Assembly: GCA_905221605.1 (NCBI GenBank)
Contig: CAJNDS010000591.1
Span: forward strand, 871,108 to 935,107
DNA: 64,000 nt
Direction of reading: 5' to 3'
DNA from: Symbiodinium natans
Lineage: Eukaryota; Sar; Dinophyceae; Suessiales; Symbiodiniaceae
This document shows, piece after piece, positions 42,809 through 49,236 of the stretch. A model generated the notes under the pieces. It did not search any database. It was not told the DNA's origin and saw only the letters and a list, made by a program, of their open reading frames with translations. Each line of letters opens with the position of its first letter. Position 1 is the stretch's first letter. A program made the translations under genes and the position numbers.

Positions 42809-43678
42809 ATGAGTATCAGACCATTGACGTATAAAAAAGTTTATGTAAATTCAAAATACCGCACTTCAAACAGTCGTGGAATAAGCGACTTTCAAATTGA
42901 ATTAAGGGAAACCTTTGAAATACCCGATGGCACTATTATGCAAGTTCACGAGTTAGCCATTCCGAATACGTGGTATTCAATAAACTCAAATAATCAAAAT
43001 CTATATTTTAGACATCAGATCATCGCACCAGCTACACCGCAAGGCATAACGTATAGGCGTATTGAAATACCAGTGGGAAATTACTCACCGCCGGAATTAG
43101 CAAATGCAATTCAGACACAACTGAATTTTTTCTTTGATAGTGGCGGTCGGTCAAATTCCTATACCGTCGCATACAACACGATATCAAATAAGATGACGGT
43201 ATCCTCAAATTATACAGAGGTGCTTTTTATTCCCTTAACTGATGCCGACGTTCCATCTTTCGTAGGTTCGTTTTCCAACAGTGTAGATCTGAATAATTTG
43301 AACTCTATAAATGAAGTGTTAAGTTTTAACGTTACGGTAGGCGATAGTTTCACTTCATCCGCTCCATGGACAACCGGCTTTATTAAGCTTCTCCATCACC
43401 AAGACCTATACATATCGTGTCCGGAACTGTCAAATAATAATTTTCATAGTCCTTCGTCTTTTTCAAACGCGATCGTAAAAAAAGTTCCTGTCAATGCTTC
43501 CTTTGCAGGTATTATAAATGATCCCTACGGCGTTACAGATTACGATTATGTCAATGTCTCACGTCGTTCAATAAGACGGCTAACTTTTAGAATAACCGAT
43601 GAAACGGGCAACCTTATCGACTTCAACGGCGTCGATCTCAGTTTTAGCCTCCTCTTTCATAATAGCGATGCTACATGA
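42809..43678 (+). CDS. Penton / minor capsid protein (289 aa)
   Basis: The start chosen is the ATG at 42809 (MSIRPLTYKKVYVNSKYRTS). The open frame reaches back to 42698, but that part overlaps the divergent lipase gene and the AT-rich promoter. The N-terminal VYVNSKYRT-x-N-S-R-x-I-S-DF pattern is typical of single jelly-roll penton proteins of PLVs and virophages. The rest is beta-rich and ends in VDLSFSLLFHNSDAT. Role: pentamers at the capsid vertices, which would also anchor the fibre. Neighbouring capsid, ATPase and lipase genes support the call. It is intact. Confidence 0.8.
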   Translation: MSIRPLTYKKVYVNSKYRTSNSRGISDFQIELRETFEIPDGTIMQVHELAIPNTWYSINSNNQNLYFRHQIIAPATPQGITYRRIEIPVGNYSPPELANAIQTQLNFFFDSGGRSNSYTVAYNTISNKMTVSSNYTEVLFIPLTDADVPSFVGSFSNSVDLNNLNSINEVLSFNVTVGDSFTSSAPWTTGFIKLLHHQDLYISCPELSNNNFHSPSSFSNAIVKKVPVNASFAGIINDPYGVTDYDYVNVSRRSIRRLTFRITDETGNLIDFNGVDLSFSLLFHNSDAT

Positions 43679-43711
43679 AACGTAATAGAAAATATATAGA
43701 ACAATATATAT

Positions 43712-44263
43712 ATGACAGATCAAAGCTCGGAAATTGTAGCAGTCAATGATGAACCTGAAAATGAAGCAACCGAAGCGCAACCTGAAACCGAAGCACCAAT
43801 GCCTGAACCGGAAAAGGATGAAGCTAAACGAGTTAAAATTCGTGACGTTGTAAAAGAACCTGCTGAATGTAGGGACTGTAAAAAAACGATGACTATAAAA
43901 ACGTTGAGATATACCCATCCTGAAAAATGCGAAAAGAAACCAAGTAATATTATTGATAAACCAGTAAAAAGACAAGCACCTAGAACCAAAGCAAAAATAA
44001 ACGTTGAACCTCTCGCACCGGAACATAATGAAAATAATTCAGTGGCACCGCCACAATATCAAGAACAACAACCGCCTGTTACAAAAGCAATTCCGCCAGT
44101 GCAACCGCAACAATTTTCAAATCCTTATGCAAATTTAACGCAACAACAATTATTGCAACTACAAATGAAATCAATGAACGCCGAAATTTTGAGAAGAAGA
44201 CAGGAAAAATCTGATAATATGTGCAAAGCCATGTTTCAATCAAGAAGTAAAAAATCTAAATAA
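43712..44263 (+). CDS. Unknown Pro/Gln-rich protein with a zinc-binding motif (183 aa)
   Basis: Not recognised. The acidic N-terminus (EPENEATEAQPETEAP) is followed by a short finger-like motif CRDCKKT...THPEKC (residues ~53-73, C-x2-C...H-x3-C), a basic linker (KRQAPRTKAK), a Pro/Gln-rich region and a helical C-terminus (QQQLLQLQMKSMNAEILRRR). First of three + strand genes after the penton gene, all with a short ATATATA-type motif near the start. May be a late accessory or scaffold protein; this is inferred from position. Confidence 0.6.
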   Translation: MTDQSSEIVAVNDEPENEATEAQPETEAPMPEPEKDEAKRVKIRDVVKEPAECRDCKKTMTIKTLRYTHPEKCEKKPSNIIDKPVKRQAPRTKAKINVEPLAPEHNENNSVAPPQYQEQQPPVTKAIPPVQPQQFSNPYANLTQQQLLQLQMKSMNAEILRRRQEKSDNMCKAMFQSRSKKSK

Positions 44264-44275
44264 TAATATATACAA

Positions 44276-44617
44276 ATGGTTCTATATAATAGGTTCAAAT
44301 TTCAGAAAAATAAAAAAATGCATAAGAAAAAATCATTAGATAATCCCGTCGTGAATTCACCCGAAGATCTGGTGTATAGGCAACAAAATATTGATTATTT
44401 ACTGAATTTGAAAAAGCAACTGGAAGCGAGAGAGGCAAAAGAAAAGAATCTGGCGTTTAAACGTAGATTGTTAGAGGGTCAGATGAAAGCAAATTATGAA
44501 AGTGAGATGTCAAGATTGAAAGGGGAAATGCATAATCCTAGAATACCCGAGACTTCTCTGGAACATCTCAAAAAAAGGTATGACACATTAAGCGAATTAA
44601 GTGAAACAATTTTCTAA
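44276..44617 (+). CDS. Small coiled-coil protein (113 aa)
   Basis: Not recognised. Basic N-terminus (RFKFQKNKKMHKKK), then two helical segments (LLNLKKQLEAREAKEKNLAFKR trimmed to its core LNLKKQLEAREAKEK; and EMSRLKGEMHNPR). It is preceded by AATAATATATACAAATG and separated from its upstream neighbour by only 12 bp, so it is probably expressed with it. The Met at residue 15 is an alternative start. Confidence 0.55.
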   Translation: MVLYNRFKFQKNKKMHKKKSLDNPVVNSPEDLVYRQQNIDYLLNLKKQLEAREAKEKNLAFKRRLLEGQMKANYESEMSRLKGEMHNPRIPETSLEHLKKRYDTLSELSETIF

Positions 44618-44635
44618 AACAATATATAAAAAAGA

Positions 44636-45982
44636 ATGGTAGTTAAAAATGCTGGAATACAATTTCACAGAAGATCGAGATATGAAGATATTTTGGAGCT
44701 GGTTAATGACGACGAAGAAGCGTTGAAACCCTTTCCGAATAGAGATGCTGTATTTTATAAACAAAGCAACAAAGGAACTCGTTTTGATGGAAAAGATCAT
44801 TTGGACAAATTAAAAGTTCAAGAAAAACAAATTGCCGAAAGAATTGTTAGGGATCATATGCTACGCGAATACGCTAGCGATAACAATTTTACACATAGAG
44901 CATTATTTACAGAGCACGATCGCCCAGAACCAGAACAACCCAGATCGCCAGAAATGTTTCGTATTGCAACGGACACCGACAATATGTCTTTTATTGAAGA
45001 ATTCGGCACACCCCCCGAGCAACAATTGTTTCAAATCGATGAAACATTAGGAAACGTAGCGACCGCACATCAAGGCAACCAACAAGCAATCAATCAAGCG
45101 CACCAACAACAGTTAGAAAGAGAGGAAGAAGGCGGTTCGGGCATTCTTCGGAGTTTAGGAAGCGGGGCATTAAGTTTAGGAAGCGGGGCATTAAGTTTAG
45201 GAAGCGGGGCATTACGAGTAGGGGGCAATGTTGCGGGCAATATGATTTCCGGTATGGATTTTACTTCTGCCGCGTTTGCTGGACTTACACAGGAAGCCGC
45301 GCAAGCATTAGGCGAGACATTAATGAGGAGAATAAACCCGCCACCCAGACAGCTATTAGACTTTTCAGGAGATCCTCGCGCGGGTCAATTTACAACTTAT
45401 GACCCAATGCCAATTCCAAACATGGAATATTTACAACCTTCAATAGTTTTACAACCACATCAACCTAACGTCGGTGCTACACAACAACCTTTACCGATTG
45501 CATCATCAAGCCAACCTACGCTAGCAGAATTACCACCAATACCACGTCCAATACCACAGCGACCAACAGAGCCGAGAACAAAAGCAAGACCCAGACCATC
45601 ACCGAAAACACCGCCACCACCACAGCCAAATTTTCAAGAAGGCGGTTCGTCAAGTTCAAGCGGAAACGCGCCACCTCCACAACCACCACAAAATGAACGC
45701 CCAAGAACCCGTTTAACCAGAAAAACAAATTTGAAGGAAGGAACAACAGAAGAGCAGGATATGGCATCACCTACATTAATCATTCCAAGCAAAATAGGTA
45801 TTCAAAAATTGAGAGAAGTATTCGAAGAAGCTAACAACAGAAATACTATAAATACTAAAACTTACAGAAGCTATAAAAGTATATATAACAATTGGATCAG
45901 GTCAGCGGGAGATAAAGAAATGAAAAAACAATATCTGAAAGAACTCAAAGATTTGTATAGAAAAGAAATATTTAGAAAATAA
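44636..45982 (+). CDS. Large unknown, probably virion-associated protein with a Gly-Ser-Ala repeat (448 aa)
   Basis: Not recognised. Residues 1-100 are mixed and charged. Residues 167-193 are three near-identical 7-aa units (LGSGALS) encoded by a perfect 21-nt tandem repeat, leading into a hydrophobic Gly/Ala-rich stretch (GGNVAGNMISGM) that could interact with membrane. Next is a long Pro-rich linker (PPIPRPIPQRP; KTPPPPQPN), then a helical C-terminus (KTYRSYKSIYNNWIR...KQYLKELKDLYRKEIF). Last gene of the + strand late group, ending at a perfect 12-bp hairpin. Membrane-active minor capsid proteins of other viruses can have this layout, but that is only a guess. Confidence 0.6.
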   Translation: MVVKNAGIQFHRRSRYEDILELVNDDEEALKPFPNRDAVFYKQSNKGTRFDGKDHLDKLKVQEKQIAERIVRDHMLREYASDNNFTHRALFTEHDRPEPEQPRSPEMFRIATDTDNMSFIEEFGTPPEQQLFQIDETLGNVATAHQGNQQAINQAHQQQLEREEEGGSGILRSLGSGALSLGSGALSLGSGALRVGGNVAGNMISGMDFTSAAFAGLTQEAAQALGETLMRRINPPPRQLLDFSGDPRAGQFTTYDPMPIPNMEYLQPSIVLQPHQPNVGATQQPLPIASSSQPTLAELPPIPRPIPQRPTEPRTKARPRPSPKTPPPPQPNFQEGGSSSSSGNAPPPQPPQNERPRTRLTRKTNLKEGTTEEQDMASPTLIIPSKIGIQKLREVFEEANNRNTINTKTYRSYKSIYNNWIRSAGDKEMKKQYLKELKDLYRKEIFRK

Positions 45983-45994
45983 AAAGCTCCAAAG

Positions 45995-46027
45995 TATTTC
46001 AATAAATTCTTATTCTTTATTGAAATA
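45995..46027. terminator. Perfect 12-bp hairpin past the 448-aa gene
   Basis: TATTTCAATAAA - loop TTCTTATTC - TTTATTGAAATA, 12 bp after the stop at 45982. It lies at the convergent boundary with cargo zone B and probably ends transcripts from the + side. Its right arm would also hold the stop codon of the putative spliced gene read from the other strand. Confidence 0.65.
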
Positions 46028-46485
46028 TTTTCATTATTCCAATCACCCAAGTATTGACGGTCTTCATGTTTTTCACCCCACTGTCGGGCATCGCTGTGAC
46101 ATGTGCCGACGCCACGCAGAAGAACCCCTCCTGCAAGGATTTAGTGGAAAAACAAATTATATTATTATAACTACTTACTAAACAAAAAGAATACAAAAAT
46201 GATTGATTTCTTCATTCAGTCCTCCATTGTGTAGCCAATGGTCTGTGTCATTATCCATAGTCCTCGACAGGGAAATAAAATACACTAAACTATTACTTAT
46301 TTTTACCCACCCACCTTCAAGAAGACTTCAAAAGGAATGTCGCCCACCAGATGATACAGTGATCGCAGGTCGCCCCAGCAACGAAGACGATCACCTTTCA
46401 GGGCAAAGAAAGAAAAAGAACAAAACAATTACTATATTAATTTCTTACTAGATTCAAAAAGTATTTTTAAAACGCCCCACCTCAT
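46017..46485 (-). CDS. Putative three-exon cargo gene (about 76 aa), low confidence
   Basis: No continuous long frame, but splice-like sites join in frame: exon 46449-46485 (starts MRWGVLKILFES), intron 46395-46448 (GTAAGA...AAAG), exon 46315-46394 (SDRLRCWGDLRSLYHL), intron 46131-46314 (GTGGGT...CTTGCAG after TTTTTCCACTAAAT), exon 46017-46130 (EGFFCVASAHVTAMPDSG) to TAA. The second acceptor, with a pyrimidine tract and CAG, is the most convincing. Product unknown. The 3' part resembles the end of cargo zone A. Transcript data are needed to confirm it; a chance arrangement is possible. Confidence 0.25.
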
Positions 46486-46665
46486 CCTGATTTTTTAGGG
46501 CGTCCTCGCCCTTTTTTAGGCGTAGCTATGGAAACGGTATTCAGATAAGGCATTTGTGTGCATAAGGAACCACCATTCACGTATGGCACGATACCATTCG
46601 CATCGGGCATAACGGTGTCATCTTCTTCACGTCCTTTGCCTTCTTCTTCTCCGTCATCATCATCG

Positions 46666-46697
<32 letters not shown>

Positions 46698-47393
46698 ATC
46701 GTCGTCGTTAGGGGGGGCATGACCAGTAAAACTATTATACCCACGCTTCTTTCTGGTTTTAGGCTCTTTTGTCATAGTCTCATATAACTTTTCCCAACTA
46801 ATAGAACCATCATCTACTCCAAAAAGATTAACAATAACGGCTTCCATAGAACGACGAACCAAACGATCGCAACAGTCTTTCAACAAAAGAACTTCACCTA
46901 AATTACTATCAATATAAGGCATCGTAAGATCCACGAGTTGTTTAATTCGGAGTTCGCCCTTGTTATGTCCAGCTAGGGTAGGAATAGATTTCGTTAAGTC
47001 TTTGTTGGATACATTTTTAAACAACTCGCGGATGCATTCTTTCGGGTTGTCCTTGGACTTATCAACCAATTCTTTAACCTTCTTAACAACCTCATCAAAA
47101 ACGGAACACTCAACCGAAGAACTCTCCATACGATATTTCTTGCCCCTTATCTCCTCATCGATAAACCGAACCCGCTGAACCTTGGAAGAATACCCCGCTG
47201 TAAGTTTAAAACCCTCGTCATCAACCGACTTACGTTTTTTAGGCGCACCACCAACCATTAGGGGGACTTTATTACCATGGTTATCATAAACCCACGTAGC
47301 TTCTCCACCGCCATTACCCTCCTCCTCCATATCAGTCTCGCCCTCGCTGTCGTTGCGAAGCAGGACGTCCAATAAATCACCAGATGCATCCAT
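46482..47393 (-). CDS. Acidic AT-hook protein, possibly fused behind a ubiquitin fragment (303 aa)
   Basis: Seen: acidic N-terminus (NDSEGETDMEEEGNGGG), a folded-looking middle (FDEVVKKVKELVDK; IRELFKNVSNKDL; DCCDRLVRRSMEAVIVNLFG), a run of about 18 Asp around residues 230-248 encoded by a GAC/GAT repeat, and a C-terminal AT-hook KKGRGRPKKSG. AT-hooks bind the minor groove of AT-rich DNA. Role is inferred as DNA or chromatin binding. Its codons are richer in G/C than those of the capsid genes. Directly upstream is a ubiquitin N-terminal half. Removal of a 37-nt intron-like segment (47409-47445), or one T from a T9 run, would put both in one frame. Confidence 0.6.
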
Positions 47394-47408
47394 AGTATCA
47401 GATTGAAC

Positions 47409-47445
47409 CTCGGATTTAAATTTTTCAACAAAAAAAAATACTTAC
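47409..47445 (-). other. Putative 37-nt intron (or frameshift zone with T9) between ubiquitin half and AT-hook ORF
   Basis: On the minus strand GTAAGTATTTTTTTTT begins the segment and CCGAG ends it. Excising it joins the ubiquitin frame (...CLKF) to VQSDTMDASGD of the AT-hook ORF without a stop. Alternatively, one missing T in the T9 run (47430-47438) would also join the frames. Confidence 0.45.
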
Positions 47446-47595
47446 AAATTTAAGACAGGATACCTTCCACGTCTGAACGTCGCGGTGGATGCCATATTTT
47501 TCCTCGATCTTGGTCTTCACGTTGTCGATGGTGTCTGATGCTTCCACATCCATAGCGATGGTCTCGCCCGTCATGGTCTTCACGAAGATCTGCAT
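47425..47595 (-). CDS. Ubiquitin N-terminal half (truncated ubiquitin-like segment)
   Basis: From ATG at 47595 the product begins [20 protein letters not shown] and follows ubiquitin through about residue 41, with several changes (L8M, K11E, T14A, L15M and others). It then diverges (TWKVSCLKF) and stops. The second half, including the beta strand with Ile44, Lys48, Lys63 and the C-terminal Gly-Gly needed for conjugation, is absent. It therefore cannot act as normal conjugable ubiquitin. The high-GC codons contrast with the virus core, suggesting capture from a host gene. A pyrimidine-rich tract ending TTGAG precedes it, so it could be an exon. It is likely joined to the AT-hook ORF downstream. 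Confidence 0.8.
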   Translation of the reverse strand: MQIFVKTMTGETIAMDVEASDTIDNVKTKIEEKYGIHRDVQTWKVSCLKFVSIFFC

Positions 47596-47699
47596 AGCCT
47601 CAATACCAAAAAAAAAGAACATATATATAAAAAAACTTATCCACGTAGAAAAACATAACTACTAAAAAAACTTGATATAATGCAATACGAGTAGCGACG

Positions 47700-47840
47700 G
47701 GTCTTGGCGAATTGAAAAGAGTTGAAACACTCTAAAAAGTTTGAAGCAAAAACGCTACATTGAAAAACAGATGCCTCAACTAAACGCTCACAACATGCAA
47801 TGCTCACAGAATACGCCTTGTAAAGTGCATTATTTTTAGC
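47700..47840 (-). promoter_or_regulatory. Upstream module, copy 1 (before the ubiquitin-fragment gene)
   Basis: The + strand GAAACACTCT-AAAAAGTTTGAAGC stretch at about 47722-47747 and the following ~80 bp resemble 48500-48600 upstream of the 164-aa-type gene (about 85-90% over a 38-bp core). Both copies lie upstream of minus-strand cargo genes, which suggests a shared promoter or leader, perhaps acquired with the cargo by duplication. Confidence 0.5.
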
Positions 47841-47846
47841 TTTCAC

Positions 47847-48073
47847 AGGTGGCTCGACTGGTGTGTAGCTACACTGCTATGTCTGCTATAATGCGGATCA
47901 TTCGCAACACTTTGGTCGCTTATCAAAACTGACGAGGAACAAAAGCATTTCGTGCACTCGTCTGCTTCAAGTTAAAATTCGTTTAGATTAGCAAAACACA
48001 GCGTAGCCAAAATTGATGCACTAGCGAAGGTGCCTATACAAAGCGCTCATCAGATGGTAAAGAACTGATCGTC
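47847..48073. other. Non-coding spacer in cargo zone B
   Basis: No supported gene. Contains the perfect 12-bp palindrome GTGTAGCTACAC (47863-47874) and mixed-composition sequence. It would hold the 3' end of the 138-aa gene and distal promoter sequence of the ubiquitin-fragment gene. Confidence 0.5.
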
Positions 48074-48487
48074 CTAGTCGTCGTCGTCGTCGTCGTCGTC
48101 ATCGTCTGGCGTTGAAGTCCCGCACGATGTAGAATCATATCCGCGATAAATTTCTCCGATATCTCCTTCATCAATGTCAGAAGGATATCCTTCTTCAACG
48201 TTCCGCTCATCTGCCACATAAACGTCAAGGTAGATATGAATATCATAGTTTATTGGGATCAATGCCAGTTCTCTGACAAGGGTTCGTGTGCCATCGAAAT
48301 CCACGTGCTCGATGATGCGGGTCTCATTGATGACGATTTCCTCGATCTCATAAACTTCAAAGGGCGCCAAGATTTGGTTGATCGACATCACTGACGCGTC
48401 CGCCCACGAAAGGGTTTGATAACTCATGGTCACTCCACCTTCTGGAACGCTGTGATACTCAACTTCGATCCGGATGTTTTCAGTCAT
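48074..48487 (-). CDS. Unknown acidic protein with a poly-Asp tail (137 aa from the chosen start)
   Basis: Not recognised. The start chosen is ATG 48487 (MTENIRIEVEYHSVPEGG), because the frame upstream overlaps the duplicated promoter-like module. The body alternates hydrophobic and acidic residues and is probably beta-rich (YEIEEIVINETRIIEHV; YDIHIYLDVYVADE). It ends with about ten Asp encoded by a GAC/GAT repeat, like the internal Asp run in the AT-hook protein. Codons are richer in G/C than in the capsid genes. With its related upstream region and Asp tail it pairs with the ubiquitin/AT-hook gene as a cargo unit. Confidence 0.55.
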   Translation of the reverse strand: MTENIRIEVEYHSVPEGGVTMSYQTLSWADASVMSINQILAPFEVYEIEEIVINETRIIEHVDFDGTRTLVRELALIPINYDIHIYLDVYVADERNVEEGYPSDIDEGDIGEIYRGYDSTSCGTSTPDDDDDDDDDD

Positions 48488-48489
48488 GG

Positions 48490-48610
48490 CGACCAATCTA
48501 CGAATTGAAACACTCTGAAAAGTTTGAAGCATAAATGCTACGACGGAAAATATATTCTCGCACTGCACAACCGATCATGACAGAATGCACATGACGCACT
48601 GCCTGCAATA
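48490..48610 (-). promoter_or_regulatory. Upstream module, copy 2 (before the poly-Asp gene)
   Basis: The + strand GAAACACTCTGAAAAGTTTG with flanks (about 48505-48540), then AT-rich and CACAA.../CAGAAT... motifs, parallels 47720-47840. It ends next to a stretch with two AAAAGTTTT units (48622-48645). Confidence 0.5.
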
Positions 48611-48672
48611 CGATATACAATAAAAAGTTTTAAAAGTTTTAAAAGCTAAAATATATAGTATTATATATATAG

Positions 48673-48909
48673 ATGAAAAAATCGGTTCAAGATGAATTGT
48701 TTGAAATACTCTATAAACAAGCGAAACACGAATTAGAAAAGCTGGAAATCATCAAGGAAAGCAGGGAAAGTAAAATAGAGGAAATAAAACAAAAATGCGT
48801 TATAGAAAAAGAAGAACAGGAACATTTAGATAAGGAAATGAAATATCTAGAAAGACAAATTGAGCTACAAAAGGAATTGATAGATTTATATGAAAATAAT
48901 AATTCTTAA
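48673..48909 (+). CDS. Small coiled-coil protein at the right end (78 aa)
   Basis: Not recognised. Almost the whole chain is a charged helix with heptads (HELEKLEIIKESRESKIEEI; HLDKEMKYLERQIELQKELI). Preceded by the TATA-rich ATATATAGTATTATATATAT. Its stop codon overlaps the inner edge of the right terminal repeat, mirroring the small Lys/Glu-rich gene at the left end, so each end of the element carries a small helical protein transcribed toward the terminus. Confidence 0.6.
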   Translation: MKKSVQDELFEILYKQAKHELEKLEIIKESRESKIEEIKQKCVIEKEEQEHLDKEMKYLERQIELQKELIDLYENNNS

Positions 48910-49231
48910 AATCTTCACAAAGATTTTTAACCAAGATATTTTATAAAAATGCAATTTTTCAACAAATATTTTTGAAAGATTTTTATGATGAAAATTTTGG
49001 AATATTATTTTTATGAAAATTTTGATAAATTTTATGATGAAATTTTTAATATTTTTTATCATAAAATTATAGATTTTTTATTGAGATTTTTTGCGAGGAA
49101 CGGTTGAGGGTAGGATGTCAAAAATGAGGAAAAATTTATTGAAATGTTGAAAACGTATATCCCCCCCTAGGGAAAAAACGAATGAGGGTTGAGCGGGTGT
49201 AAAAAAAAGTGGGGCATACCCTGTCCTAACT
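48907..49231 (-). repeat. Right terminal inverted repeat of the element
   Basis: Reverse complement of 27805-28128. Its inner end overlaps the stop codon (48907-48909) of the last + strand gene. The outer end is CCTGTCCTAACT followed directly by the target duplication GTTTA. Confidence 0.95.
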
Positions 49232-49236
49232 GTTTA
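49232..49236. repeat. Target-site duplication, right copy (GTTTA)
   Basis: Direct copy of 27800-27804, immediately outside the right terminal inverted repeat and followed by GGGGGG. A 5-bp duplication fits an RVE-type integrase. Confidence 0.8.

Larger units (their letters stand above)
27805..49231. mobile_element. Integrated Polinton-like virus / Maverick element, complete with both ends
   Basis: Seen: a 21.4-kb AT-rich block with matching inverted ends beginning AGTTAGGACAGG and ending CCTGTCCTAACT, flanked by the 5-bp direct repeat GTTTA. It encodes an RVE integrase, a PolB-like/helicase fusion, a packaging ATPase, a major capsid protein, a penton-like protein, a fibre and a lipase. Established knowledge: Polintons and PLVs carry integrase or recombinase, PolB or other replication protein, A32-like ATPase, DJR capsid and penton genes, have terminal inverted repeats with 5'-AG...CT-3' ends and make 5-6 bp target duplications. 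Inference: a virus able to form capsids, integrated through its own integrase. The frameshift in the integrase makes present mobility uncertain. The surrounding host DNA differs sharply in base composition and repeat content. Confidence 0.95.

Noticed and set aside
43580-44026. 148-aa minus-strand ORF over the penton end and 183-aa gene
   Set aside because: Shadow of well-supported + strand genes.
46203-46451. 82-aa + strand ORF in cargo zone B
   Set aside because: It is antisense to the splice-site-bearing region and lacks a nearby start motif; probably a shadow.
47637-47846. 69-aa minus-strand ORF upstream of the ubiquitin fragment
   Set aside because: It overlaps the duplicated promoter-like module and includes intron-like pyrimidine-rich sequence; more likely non-coding upstream DNA.
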